Part shown: piece after piece, positions 44,174-52,949 of the stretch | Layout: every line of letters begins with the position of its first letter | Position numbering within the stretch: the stretch's first letter is position 1 | Assembly (NCBI RefSeq): GCF_963668085.1 | Contig: NZ_OY764058.1 | Span: 558,001-622,000 of the forward strand | Length of the DNA: 64,000 bases | From: an uncultured Ilyobacter sp. | Lineage (GTDB): Bacteria > Fusobacteriota > Fusobacteriia > Fusobacteriales > Fusobacteriaceae | Reading direction: 5' to 3' | The notes under the pieces: generated by a model | The model's database searches: none | The model's input: only the letters and a program-made list of their open reading frames with translations | Told to the model about the DNA's origin: nothing | Made by a program: the position numbers and the translations under genes

Positions 44174-44489
44174 TATTGAATTTATCGGAATTCGTTACTT
44201 TTCTCTTGAAATAAAAGCACCCCAAGGGCATTTCCTCCCTTCGGTCAGGGCATAACCAAAAGTTCAAGCCTGTGAAAAATCAGCTAAATAACCTTGAAAA
44301 TCCAAGAAGAACTCGTATCTAGTTTTCGTCTTAACTCTGTGAAACTCTCTCTTTTTCTCTGCGCAACATACACTTTTATGATGCTCTGTGGCAAAAGGTT
44401 TTGTCCTTATTCGTGTTAATTTTTTTGCCTTTTATCGGTTTTCATTCGTGACAAAATCCTTTGATTCTAATATTCTTGTAAATTCATTA
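44174..44489 (+). repeat. MITE-like dispersed repeat, copy C
   Basis: The left end TATTGAATTTAT and right end TAAATTCATTA form an imperfect inverted repeat. The left third matches copy A (GTTACTTTTCTCTTGAAA and the GGCATTTCCTCCCTTCGG block). The right 160 bases match copy B (ACTCTGTGAAACTCT to CATTCGTGACAAAATC) and then copy A (TTGATTCTAATATTCTTG). It is thus a bridge between the other two copies. No gene is present in 43934-44524. Confidence 0.68.
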
Positions 44490-44524
44490 GTTTATCTTAA
44501 TTTCATTCAAGTAATAAGTTTTTT

Positions 44525-44761
44525 TTATTCTCTACTAGACAATTCTGCAGACTCATTTATTTTTTTATCCTCTTTAGCCTCTTCTGCATCGGCTAGTTTT
44601 ACGAATTCATCCTTCATCTTATTGACATCACTGCATGTTTTTTTTAGTTCACGGTAGAGTTGCCCTATTTTTTTGAAAAATTTAGGCAGGTCTTCTGGTT
44701 TTACAACTACCAAAATAACCACTAAAATAATAATAATCTCTGTAAATCCCAATCCAAACAT
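44525..44761 (-). CDS. tatB: Twin-arginine translocase subunit TatB-like
   Basis: The protein has an N-terminal membrane helix (GFTEIIIILVVILVVV), a hinge PEDLP, an amphipathic helix KFFKKIGQLYREL and a charged tail. The GF.E start and PE.LP hinge favour TatB over TatA. It is 78 residues, short for TatB. It follows tatC by 2 bases, giving the order tatA-tatC-tatB downstream of three flavoprotein genes. Confidence 0.75.
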   Translation of the reverse strand: MFGLGFTEIIIILVVILVVVKPEDLPKFFKKIGQLYRELKKTCSDVNKMKDEFVKLADAEEAKEDKKINESAELSSRE

Positions 44762-44763
44762 AT

Positions 44764-45507
44764 CTACTCTCCAAACTTAAATATTTTTGCCACCAAAATG
44801 GCCAAAAAGTATAGTATAACAAGGGGAAGAGCCAATCCTACCTGGCTAACCACATCTGGCGGTGTAACTACTGCCGAAATTATAAATATAAATACAATAA
44901 TATACCTGCTAGCTGCGAGAGCCGTCTTTCTCTTTACGATATTAAAGGCCATTAACAGCACAAATACTATAGGACTTTGAAACCCGATAATAGACCAAAA
45001 TACAAAATACAAGGCATAAAATAAATTGGTATTGTAATTCAATAGAAGTCCCACATCTTGAGGTATAAAGTCACTGTCTGTCAAAAATTTTATTGAAATT
45101 GGAAGTATCTTAAAATATGAGAGATATATGCTCACTATTACCAATACAAAACTGCAGATTAGTGCCGCCGCGAGACACATCTTCTCCTTTTTATTTAAGG
45201 CGGGAAAAATAAATGCCACAATGTTATAAAGATGCAAGGGCATCGAAAGAATAAGACCGGTGATGAGGGATATTTTAATTTTCGTTATCATACCTTCAAC
45301 TATGGAGTTCACAAAGAGCTTATTCTCTCCGCCGCTAGGTATAGAGGAGTAGAATTTAATGAACAAATCTACAATCTGATTGTGAATAGCAAAGGCCACA
45401 ACAACAAATATTGCAAAACTGATCACTGAAATAATAAGCTTTTTCCTCAATTCCTTAAGATGTTCAAATATATGCATATACTTGTCTGATGCTGCGTTTG
45501 CTTCCAT
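44764..45507 (-). CDS. tatC: Twin-arginine translocase subunit TatC
   Basis: TatC is the six-helix receptor for RR signal peptides. The 247-residue protein starts with HIFEHLKELRKKLIIS (the E..L..R motif), has FIFPALNKKEK (the AP..G-region equivalent) and closes with SAVVTPPDVVSQVGLALPL, the conserved loop and helix 5-6 region. It lies 3 bases after tatA. It presumably exports the RR-bearing flavoprotein encoded just upstream. Confidence 0.93.
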   Translation of the reverse strand: MEANAASDKYMHIFEHLKELRKKLIISVISFAIFVVVAFAIHNQIVDLFIKFYSSIPSGGENKLFVNSIVEGMITKIKISLITGLILSMPLHLYNIVAFIFPALNKKEKMCLAAALICSFVLVIVSIYLSYFKILPISIKFLTDSDFIPQDVGLLLNYNTNLFYALYFVFWSIIGFQSPIVFVLLMAFNIVKRKTALAASRYIIVFIFIISAVVTPPDVVSQVGLALPLVILYFLAILVAKIFKFGE

Positions 45508-45510
45508 TGT

Positions 45511-45672
45511 TTATACTTCTCCGTCTTTCTTTATCTCTTTATCTTCATCTTTAATTGCTTTATTAAACTCTCTTCTTGCTTCTCCCACTGATTTAGCTAA
45601 TTTTGGTATCGCTGATGACCCAAATACAAGAACTACTATAGCCAAAACAATCATTAATTCTGTTGAACCCAT
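45511..45672 (-). CDS. tatA: Twin-arginine translocase subunit TatA
   Basis: A 53-residue frame starts MGSTELMIVLAIVVLVFGSS, then AIPKLAKSVGEARREFNKAI and an acidic tail. The single membrane helix, FGSSAIPKLA hinge and amphipathic helix match TatA. AAAGGAGG lies upstream. It is the first tat gene and follows the RR-flavoprotein gene by 39 bases. Confidence 0.9.
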   Translation of the reverse strand: MGSTELMIVLAIVVLVFGSSAIPKLAKSVGEARREFNKAIKDEDKEIKKDGEV

Positions 45673-45711
45673 TATCTTTTCCTCCTTTAAAATTAAAAAT
45701 CAATATTGAAT

Positions 45712-47376
45712 TTATCCATTTACCGGTACTTTAGACAGTTTCATCTCTCCACCTTTATCTTTTTCAATTACAACCCAGGCAAGCCAGTCTTTGTCGTTTG
45801 TTTCTGGATAATCTTCCCTATAGTGGTTTCCTCTGCTCTCAGTCCTAAACAGCGAAGCTTTCAGCTTCATCTCGGCATTCAATATCATATTTTTTGTTTC
45901 ATGAACCAATCTCAGATCGTGAGCATCACTTGCTATCATCTTATCTGCAAAATGATCTCTGAAAAACTCTATATTTTTTAATGCTGCCTTTAACCTGTCC
46001 TCTTTTTTTATGTAAAGTACATAATATGGGATCATGTTAAACTGAAGCATCTGAGTCACCCAGGCTGGACTATAACCTTTTTCTCTTTCCCTCGGTGCAA
46101 ACATCTCTTCTTTTATAGCATTTATAGTGGTGTCGCTGATCTTAGGCATACTGGATGTTTTTATGTATTCAGCTCCAACCTCTCCAGCTAAGGCTCCTTG
46201 TGTTGCAGAACCTGCAAGGGCAAATCCGATTACTCCTACATATTTACCTCCTACCAACATAGACGATAAACTGTCTCCTGCTGCAAATAGCCCCTCTATA
46301 TTAGTTCCGCATTTGGCATCAGTTGGGAAAAGTCCCTCACTCTTGTGAACTCCCATTCCTGCTGTAGATCCTCCTATAGGATCACCGTCACCCATTCCAG
46401 GAGGCTTCCCTCCCTCCATTCCAGGTTCTTTTTTTCCGGTTCCCATGCTTTCTGGTGGTTTTTTTTCTACGTCCCCTCCTCCAGGAGGTCCCATGGTAAC
46501 TGGGATATTAGCTGCATGTGCACTGTGATACATATTGAGGTCTAGTCCCATTCCATTTGCTTCAGGGCCATTTTCTACCTTCATTATCCCAGTTTCCCAC
46601 TGGTTTTTCCAGTTTCCCCAGCAATAAGCTGGATTATCAGAGCCTGTAAAATGTGTATCTACAAACTCTTTCCCGGAAATCTTACCACCTATTCTATAGG
46701 CCATGGCGTCACCGTCATTTGTCAGTGAACGTACTTGAAACCCGTTGGGTTTAAAAGCCCCGGCACCAGTACATAAAATTACAGATTTTGCCTTTACTAC
46801 CACTGCCTCTTCGCTGTCTAATTTAAATCCCACAGCCCCAGCTACTTTCCCGTTTTTTTCAAGAAGTGTAGTCAGCATAGTTCTTTCAATTATTTGAATT
46901 CCTTCATTGTATAATTTCTCTCTGAAAACCTTACCGAAACCAACCTTTGTAGCTCCCCATGACTCCATCTCTTCATATATCTCTTTAGAGTAGTCCATTA
47001 GCTGATCTAGATATTCCGGTCTGTGTATTCCATCAGTATTTGTAGCCATATTTTTGTGCCATGTAGCTCTGTCATCTCCGTTGGCCTCATCGAATACAAC
47101 AAAACCATTGGCAAACGGAGTCTGGCCAGACCTTCCCACACTTCCTTTATCTACAAGTATCACCTTGGCTCCGTTTCTGCTGGCTCTCAGAGCTGCAAAA
47201 ACCCCTGCGATACCTCCACCGATTACCAAAATATCAGTTTCCTGCTCTAGCGCAGTTTCCATAAGCTGTGAGATCTCTTTAGGTGATCTGTTCTTTATAA
47301 GTCCTGCTGCTATAGCAGCACCTGCTACACCTATACCAAGAGCACCCTTAATAAATGCTCGTCTATTAACATACAT
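45712..47376 (-). CDS. Tat-exported FAD-dependent reductase (FrdA/AprA superfamily), paralog 1
   Basis: The N-terminus MYVNRRAFIKGALGIGVAGA is a twin-arginine signal. ATG 47376 follows GAGGTGAAAAAG. The mature enzyme has the FAD fold ILVIGGGIAGVFAALRASRN, GRSGQTPFANGF, CTGAGAFKPNGFQ, GLFAAGDSLSSM and a C-terminal ESRGNHYREDYPE typical of FrdA/SdhA/AprA. A Pro/Gly/Met-rich insert lies at about residues 293-333. It should be a periplasmic reductase or oxidase; the substrate is unknown. It is the only one of the three paralogs with a signal, and the tat genes follow directly. Confidence 0.85.
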   Translation of the reverse strand: MYVNRRAFIKGALGIGVAGAAIAAGLIKNRSPKEISQLMETALEQETDILVIGGGIAGVFAALRASRNGAKVILVDKGSVGRSGQTPFANGFVVFDEANGDDRATWHKNMATNTDGIHRPEYLDQLMDYSKEIYEEMESWGATKVGFGKVFREKLYNEGIQIIERTMLTTLLEKNGKVAGAVGFKLDSEEAVVVKAKSVILCTGAGAFKPNGFQVRSLTNDGDAMAYRIGGKISGKEFVDTHFTGSDNPAYCWGNWKNQWETGIMKVENGPEANGMGLDLNMYHSAHAANIPVTMGPPGGGDVEKKPPESMGTGKKEPGMEGGKPPGMGDGDPIGGSTAGMGVHKSEGLFPTDAKCGTNIEGLFAAGDSLSSMLVGGKYVGVIGFALAGSATQGALAGEVGAEYIKTSSMPKISDTTINAIKEEMFAPREREKGYSPAWVTQMLQFNMIPYYVLYIKKEDRLKAALKNIEFFRDHFADKMIASDAHDLRLVHETKNMILNAEMKLKASLFRTESRGNHYREDYPETNDKDWLAWVVIEKDKGGEMKLSKVPVNG

Positions 47377-47400
47377 CTTTTTCACCTCGTTTATTAGAGT

Positions 47401-49011
47401 TTAGGCAATTAATTTTTTAAAATCTTTTACAGGGAATTTTTCAAGCTTCATTTTTCCGTCAGGGCCTTTTTCCATGACGACCCAGGCAAGCCACTCTTTG
47501 TCATTTTGATCAGGATAATCTTCTCTGTAATGATTTCCCCTGCTTTCTGTTCTGAAAAGTGATGATCTTAATTTCATCTCAGCATTTAAAAGCATATTTT
47601 TTACTTCATGGGCTTTTCTTAAGTCATGTAGATCTTCTGCCTTTAAATTTGGTAAAAAGTGATCTTTATAAAATTCAACCATTGTAAGTGCTGACTCTAG
47701 CCTGTCTTTGTCTTTTATAAATAAGACATAATAGGGAGTCAAAATTCCCTGAATCAAATGCTCCACCCATCCAGGGGAATACCCTTTTTCTTTTTTTAAG
47801 GGTTCAAAGATCTCATCGATAGCTGCTGACATTTTTGAGTCTGAAATATTTATAAAAGATTTTCCTTTTGCATATTTCGCTGCTACCTCTCCTGCAACTG
47901 CGCCCTGTACAGCTGATCCAGTCACTGAAAATCCTACCACTCCATTGTATATCGGTCCAACTAACATGGAAGACAGACAGTCTCCTGCTGCATACAATCC
48001 TTTTATATTTGTTGCACATTTATCGTCACTGGGAAATAAACCTTCAGCCTTATGCACACTAAGCCCTGCTGATGCTCCTCCTACCATATCTCCTGACATT
48101 TCCAGAGGTGCTTTTCCTTCTTCGGGTCTTCCTTCAGGTTTTTTTCCCATTGGTGGTCTATCCCCTTTAGGTCTTTTGTCCATAGGTGGGTTATCTCCAC
48201 CAGGTGGTGGACCTTCAGGTCTTTTCATTTCTGCAGGAATCAAACCCTTATGCGCCTCTATAGCTGAACTTAAATCAAGTGCCATCCCCCCGCCATCAAC
48301 TGGTCCATCAGTTTCTTTTGGAAGTCCCATGCTCCACTTTCTCTGAAATGGTAGTCCCCAACAATATGCAGGTATTTCACTATTTGTATCATGTGTATCT
48401 ACGAACTCTTTCCCGGAAATTTTAGCACCTATTCTATAAGCCATGGCATCTCCATCAAATGTCAGTGAGCCAACCTGAAAACCATTTGGTTTAAATCCTC
48501 CTGCTCCTGTACACAAAATCACTGATTTAGCTTTAATAAATACGGATTCTTCACTGTCTAGCTTAAAACCTATAGCCCCAACAATATGACCATTTTCTTC
48601 TAATAATGTTGTTATCATTGTTCTTTCAATAACTTTGATATTACTATTACCAAGTAATTTATCTCTAAATACTTTTCCAAAACCTGTATCTGTAGCTCCC
48701 CACTTTTCTAGGTCACTATAGATCTCTTTAGAGTAATCCATATACATATCTAGATATGCCGGGTTATTTAATTTTTTAGAATTTTCTTTTAATATTCGGT
48801 GCCAGTTAGCCCTGTCATGGCCTGACTCTTCATCAAAAATTGTCATTCCGCTTGCAAAGGGGGTTTGACCTGATCTGCCGATACTTCCTTTATCGATTAC
48901 AACTACTTTTGCACCGGCTTCAGTTGCTCTAGTTGCTGCAAACACAGCTGCTATTCCACCGCCAATAACCAATACATCAGTACTGTATATATCTTTTGAA
49001 TAGTTCGTCAA
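47401..49011 (-). CDS. FAD-dependent reductase (FrdA/AprA superfamily), paralog 2, no signal peptide
   Basis: The 536-residue protein is closely similar to its two neighbours. It has VLVIGGGIAAVFAATRATEA, GRSGQTPFASGM, CTGAGGFKPNGFQVGSL, GKEFVDTHD and ESRGNHYREDYPD. No export signal is present, so it should be cytoplasmic or exported bound to the RR paralog. A Pro/Gly/Lys-rich insert (GPPPGGDNPPMDKRPKGDR and more) occupies about residues 262-307. TTG 49011 follows AAGGAGGTAAAA. Its redox partner is probably the ferredoxin upstream. Confidence 0.82.
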   Translation of the reverse strand: MTNYSKDIYSTDVLVIGGGIAAVFAATRATEAGAKVVVIDKGSIGRSGQTPFASGMTIFDEESGHDRANWHRILKENSKKLNNPAYLDMYMDYSKEIYSDLEKWGATDTGFGKVFRDKLLGNSNIKVIERTMITTLLEENGHIVGAIGFKLDSEESVFIKAKSVILCTGAGGFKPNGFQVGSLTFDGDAMAYRIGAKISGKEFVDTHDTNSEIPAYCWGLPFQRKWSMGLPKETDGPVDGGGMALDLSSAIEAHKGLIPAEMKRPEGPPPGGDNPPMDKRPKGDRPPMGKKPEGRPEEGKAPLEMSGDMVGGASAGLSVHKAEGLFPSDDKCATNIKGLYAAGDCLSSMLVGPIYNGVVGFSVTGSAVQGAVAGEVAAKYAKGKSFINISDSKMSAAIDEIFEPLKKEKGYSPGWVEHLIQGILTPYYVLFIKDKDRLESALTMVEFYKDHFLPNLKAEDLHDLRKAHEVKNMLLNAEMKLRSSLFRTESRGNHYREDYPDQNDKEWLAWVVMEKGPDGKMKLEKFPVKDFKKLIA

Positions 49012-49104
49012 TTTTACCTCCTTTCAGGCATAAAAAAAGATGAAATTATGAGTTTTTAAAAAAGCTTCGAATATATTTTGAATTTTTATAAAGTCAAAAT
49101 GTTT

Positions 49105-50718
49105 TTATGATTTAATCATTTTTTTATAATCATTTCTATTGAATTTTTCCAGTTTCATCTCACCGTTATTATCCTGCTGAATAACTACCCAAGCAAGCCA
49201 GTTTTTATCATCACTTTCCGGGTAATCTTCTCTATAATGATTCCCTCTGCTTTCAGTTCTGAATAGTGATGATCTTAGTTTCATCTCAGCATTTAAAAGC
49301 ATATTTTTTACTTCATGAGCTTTTCTCAGATCGTGTAAGTCTGTTGCTCTTAAATTTTGTAAAAAATGATCTCTATAAAATTCAACCATTGTAAGTGCAG
49401 ATTCCAATCTATTTTTCTCTTTTATATACAACACATAATAAGGTGTCAAAACTCCTTGTATCAAGTGCTCAACCCATCCTGGAGAATATCCTTTTTCATT
49501 CTTTAAAGGTTCAAACATTTCGTTAATTGCATTTGTTATTTTTTCATCACTAATGTTTTTTATAATTTTATTGTTTGAATATTTTGCAGAAACTTCTCCT
49601 GCAACGGCACCTTGTACAGCTGACCCCATTACAGAAAATCCACCTACACCATTATAAATAGGTCCAACCAGCATAGAAGACAGGCAGTCTCCAGCTGCAT
49701 ATAATCCCTTGATATTAGTTGCGCACTTACTGTCACTTGGAAATAAGCCTTCAGCCTTATGCACACTGAGCCCTGCTGATGCTCCTCCGATAGGATGCTC
49801 TGGACGACCTCCTTTTGGACGCTCACCATCTCCGTCTTTCCCTCCAGGTGGACCTTGAGGTCTGTCTGATCTTTCTCCATCTGGTGGACCCTGTTTTCCG
49901 TCCCTTCCACCTGGTGGTGGTCCGTCTGGCCTTGGGGAGTCCACAGGGATTAATCCTTTATGTGCTTCAAGGGCTCCAGTTAAGTCAAGAGCCTGACCTC
50001 CGCCATCCATAGGTCCTTCTGTTAATTTCGGAAGTCCCCTGCTCCACATACCTTGCCATTGCCCCCAGCAATATGCAGGGGAATCAGGATTATTATCATG
50101 TGTATCTACAAACTCTTTCCCTGAAATTCTTGCTCCTATTCTATAGGCCATTGCATCACCATCAAAAGTTAGCGACCCAACTTGAAATCCATTTGGCTTA
50201 AATCCACCGGCTCCTGTACATAAGATTACAGATTTGGCATTTATCACAACTGCTTTTTCACTGTCAAGAGAAAAGCCCACAACCCCTATAATTTCCCCAT
50301 TTTTTTCAAGAAGGGTTGTGATCATTGTTCTTTCTATGACTTTTATATTTTTATTTTCCATTAATTTTTTTCTGAAAACACCGCCAAATCCTACATCTGT
50401 TGCCTTCCAGTCTTCCAGTTCACTGTAGATTTCTTTAGAATAATCCATATACATGTCCAAGTAGGCGGGATTATTGAGTTTTTTAGAGTTTTCTTCTACT
50501 ATTCTGTTCCACTCATCTCTTTTATGACCCAGTTCTTCATCAAAAACAGCCATAGCACTGGCGAATGGTGTCTGCCCCGATCTTCCTATACTGCCCTTAT
50601 CTACCACTATAACTTTTGATCCGTTTTTACTGGCTCTGGTTGCTGCAAATACTGCTGCAATCCCTCCACCGATTACCAATATATCTGTACTATGTTCTTG
50701 TTTTGTATAGGCTCCCAT
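49105..50718 (-). CDS. FAD-dependent reductase (FrdA/AprA superfamily), paralog 3, no signal peptide
   Basis: This is 537 residues with the same motifs as paralogs 1 and 2: ILVIGGGIAAVFAATRASKN, CTGAGGFKPNGFQVGSL, GLYAAGDCLSSM and ESRGNHYREDYPE. Its insert at about residues 258-303 is the richest in Pro, Gly, Asp and Arg (GPPPGGRDGKQGPPDGER and more). It starts 23 bases after the ferredoxin gene, which favours an AprA/AprB-like pair with electrons passed through [4Fe-4S] clusters. The substrate is unknown. Confidence 0.82.
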   Translation of the reverse strand: MGAYTKQEHSTDILVIGGGIAAVFAATRASKNGSKVIVVDKGSIGRSGQTPFASAMAVFDEELGHKRDEWNRIVEENSKKLNNPAYLDMYMDYSKEIYSELEDWKATDVGFGGVFRKKLMENKNIKVIERTMITTLLEKNGEIIGVVGFSLDSEKAVVINAKSVILCTGAGGFKPNGFQVGSLTFDGDAMAYRIGARISGKEFVDTHDNNPDSPAYCWGQWQGMWSRGLPKLTEGPMDGGGQALDLTGALEAHKGLIPVDSPRPDGPPPGGRDGKQGPPDGERSDRPQGPPGGKDGDGERPKGGRPEHPIGGASAGLSVHKAEGLFPSDSKCATNIKGLYAAGDCLSSMLVGPIYNGVGGFSVMGSAVQGAVAGEVSAKYSNNKIIKNISDEKITNAINEMFEPLKNEKGYSPGWVEHLIQGVLTPYYVLYIKEKNRLESALTMVEFYRDHFLQNLRATDLHDLRKAHEVKNMLLNAEMKLRSSLFRTESRGNHYREDYPESDDKNWLAWVVIQQDNNGEMKLEKFNRNDYKKMIKS

Positions 50719-50740
50719 ATTTTCTGCACCACCTTTTTTA

Positions 50741-50956
50741 TTAACTCCAGCTGAGTACTAGTTTCCCGTTTTTTTCAGCTGTCAGTTCCATTGCATCATA
50801 GGGACAGTAGTAAACACACAAGTTACAGAGCTGACAGTCATCAGGGTATTTTACAGTAGCAAGACCGGTTTCTTTATCCATTCTGAGCACGTCACAAGGA
50901 CATGCCAGTATACATTCTCCGCAAGCTTTGCATTTATCATCAATTACCTTGATCAT
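50741..50956 (-). CDS. 2[4Fe-4S] ferredoxin
   Basis: The 71-residue protein has CKACGECILACPC and CQLCNLCVYYCP, two cysteine sets for [4Fe-4S] clusters. It resembles the ferredoxin part of AprB-type subunits that serve FAD reductases. AGGAGGATT precedes ATG 50956. It heads the flavoprotein genes and probably delivers electrons to them. Confidence 0.92.
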   Translation of the reverse strand: MIKVIDDKCKACGECILACPCDVLRMDKETGLATVKYPDDCQLCNLCVYYCPYDAMELTAEKNGKLVLSWS

Positions 50957-51175
50957 CTTAATCCTCCTAAAAATAAAATTATTATATTGTCACCTTAAGT
51001 CTCATAGCCCAAAGTGCTTTAAATTCTTTTTATTATATATCTCAGACAGAGTTTTGAATTTATCAATAAAGAAATAATCTGAAGAGTCAGCTGTAAAAAC
51101 ATTTTCTCCACTCTTCTAAGTTTCAAACCCTCATAAATTCAAAACTTTGCTTAAACCATCTTATATTTAGCATAA

Positions 51176-51213
51176 GTTGTTCTAAGTACAGTTTTAGCTG
51201 TACTTAGAACAAC
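51176..51213. terminator. 16-bp inverted repeat, possible terminator
   Basis: GTTGTTCTAAGTACAG and its exact complement flank a 6-base loop, just after the lipoprotein gene on the minus strand. There is no clear T-run, so it may instead be an RNA-stabilising hairpin. The rest of 50957-51223 shows nothing I can name. Confidence 0.5.
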
Positions 51214-51223
51214 TAAAAACTTA

Positions 51224-51619
51224 TTATCTCTGAGGTCTCTGCCCCTCATCAGGAACAAATAAACCTTCTACAGTTTTCTTATAAGTTTCATACTGAGTAG
51301 TTGTAAGTAAAGGCTTTATTTTTGAATCCCTTGCTTTTATTAACGGTTCTATTTCTTCTCTAGCTGGTGGCTGCTGAGTATCTTTAAGTTTACTTTCAAA
51401 AGAAGTTTTGAAATCGGCTAAAATAACTTGCATTTTAGCTTTGATACTGCTCGTTACAGCTAACCCAGCATAAAAATCTGCCTCTGAAATCTTTTCAAAT
51501 CTTGGAGGTCTGTCACCCATCCCCCCTGAGGAATTCCCCATTCCTGTGGAAGCGTCTGCACATGCAGTAATTGTAACCATTGATACAACTAAAACTAACG
51601 TTTTTAGTGATTTTTTCAT
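51224..51619 (-). CDS. Small lipoprotein with a Gly/Met/Pro-rich N-terminus and an LTxxQ-like motif
   Basis: The signal peptide ends in a lipobox (ITAC, Cys 20). The mature N-terminus ASTGMGNSSGGMGDRPPRFE resembles in composition the inserts of the neighbouring flavoproteins. The helical remainder contains LLTTTQYETYK, like the LTxxQ motif of Spy/CpxP-type periplasmic proteins. It is 131 residues. It lies between the polyferredoxin and ferredoxin genes and probably belongs to the same pathway. The function is not recognised. Confidence 0.65.
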   Translation of the reverse strand: MKKSLKTLVLVVSMVTITACADASTGMGNSSGGMGDRPPRFEKISEADFYAGLAVTSSIKAKMQVILADFKTSFESKLKDTQQPPAREEIEPLIKARDSKIKPLLTTTQYETYKKTVEGLFVPDEGQRPQR

Positions 51620-51697
51620 AATAACACTCTCCTTTTTATAATATGTCTCTCTTAAATCATTAATTTTACTTCTTTTATATATAAATAATTTGAAGTC

Positions 51698-52798
51698 TTA
51701 CTTGTCCCCATTATTTAGGGCATTTGAAACAGCATTTATTATTCCTGACGAAGAATATGTTGCTCCTGCAACGGCATCTACAGCAGTGTTTTGACTTTTT
51801 ATTATTTCGCTTAGAACAGTATCTTTTGCCCTGTTGAACCAGACAGTATCATCTTGATAACTTACAATATCAATACTTTTAATAATTTCATTTTCCACCC
51901 TTACTTCTACCTGGACCGTTCCCTTATAACCTTTGGAACTTCCATTATAGGTTCCATCTTCGATGCCTTTTGCTATATCTGCAGAGGCGATTCCCTCGAC
52001 TTTTTCAGATGTTATTGTCTGTCTATCATTCCCAGATGCATGACTTTTAGATGTACTGTAATAAATAAACAGAGAGAAAAGCAATGAAACTATAACAATA
52101 ACTTTTGAAAAATGAATCTTTTCCGGTCTACTTAGTCTAACCTTCCCGAAGGTAAGTGTTTTTTCTATGGGACAGCTGCTTATACACTGAAAACAATTTA
52201 TACAGTTTGGATCTCTTAGATTTACTGAATTTGTGATATCTATATGCATAGGACAGACTTTTTCACATTTTTTGCATCCGATGCATTTCTCATCATCCCT
52301 TTTTATTGTAAAAATTCTGAAAAGACTTAGCAGACCATACTTGGCTCCCTGTACACAGAGATAGTTGCAAAATGGTCTCTGAAAAAATACTGACACCAGA
52401 GAAAAAAATACTACCACTAAAATTAAAATTATAGTTACAGTGTTCCCGGATATTAATTCTAAGAAATTTACTCTCGGGTCAAATTTTAAAATGGTAAATA
52501 TAAAATCTGACCAGTTCAATAGTAAAAGCAAAAGAATCAGATATCTGCTGAATTTTAAAATTCTGTGGAGTGATTTTGGGACTTCCCTCTTCTTGATCCC
52601 AAATGCACTTCCTATATGATCAAAGGAATCCTGTATAAACCCAAATGGACATATCCAACCGCAGTAGAATACCCCTGTAAAAAATGTGAGAGTCAGAATT
52701 AATAAAAGTGTAAATTTAAAACTTATGGAAAATGATACTGCTGTTAAAATTAAGCATAAAAGCTGAACTAAAAATCGGTAATCCTGAATTTTTTTCAT
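51698..52798 (-). CDS. NapH-type polyferredoxin with C-terminal FMN-binding domain
   Basis: This inner-membrane protein of 366 residues has about five helices with CGWICPFGFIQD and RPFCNYLCVQGA (membrane cysteine motifs). Cytoplasmic CIGCKKCEKVCPM and CINCFQCISSCP bind two [4Fe-4S] clusters. After another helix there is an extracytoplasmic FMN_bind domain ending DAVAGATYSSSGI, which holds the Thr that flavin transferase ApbE modifies. The layout suits moving electrons from a cytoplasmic donor across the membrane to a periplasmic reductase. It heads the unit ending in the tat genes. Confidence 0.88.
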   Translation of the reverse strand: MKKIQDYRFLVQLLCLILTAVSFSISFKFTLLLILTLTFFTGVFYCGWICPFGFIQDSFDHIGSAFGIKKREVPKSLHRILKFSRYLILLLLLLNWSDFIFTILKFDPRVNFLELISGNTVTIILILVVVFFSLVSVFFQRPFCNYLCVQGAKYGLLSLFRIFTIKRDDEKCIGCKKCEKVCPMHIDITNSVNLRDPNCINCFQCISSCPIEKTLTFGKVRLSRPEKIHFSKVIVIVSLLFSLFIYYSTSKSHASGNDRQTITSEKVEGIASADIAKGIEDGTYNGSSKGYKGTVQVEVRVENEIIKSIDIVSYQDDTVWFNRAKDTVLSEIIKSQNTAVDAVAGATYSSSGIINAVSNALNNGDK

Positions 52799-52949
52799 AA
52801 TTTTATTCCTTTCATATTTTTAAAGTTATATGGTTTTTTTGTTTAGAATTTTGTTATGCAGAAAATGTGAAAAGCTGATAAAAATTTCTGGATACTTATC
52901 TTTAAGCATATCCACCAAACAACCTTTTTAAGTAATTCTATTAACAATT

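Noticed and set aside
45712-50718. Assembly duplication as the cause of three flavoprotein genes
   Set aside because: The copies differ throughout at codon and residue level and have different inserts and N-termini, so they are real diverged paralogs.
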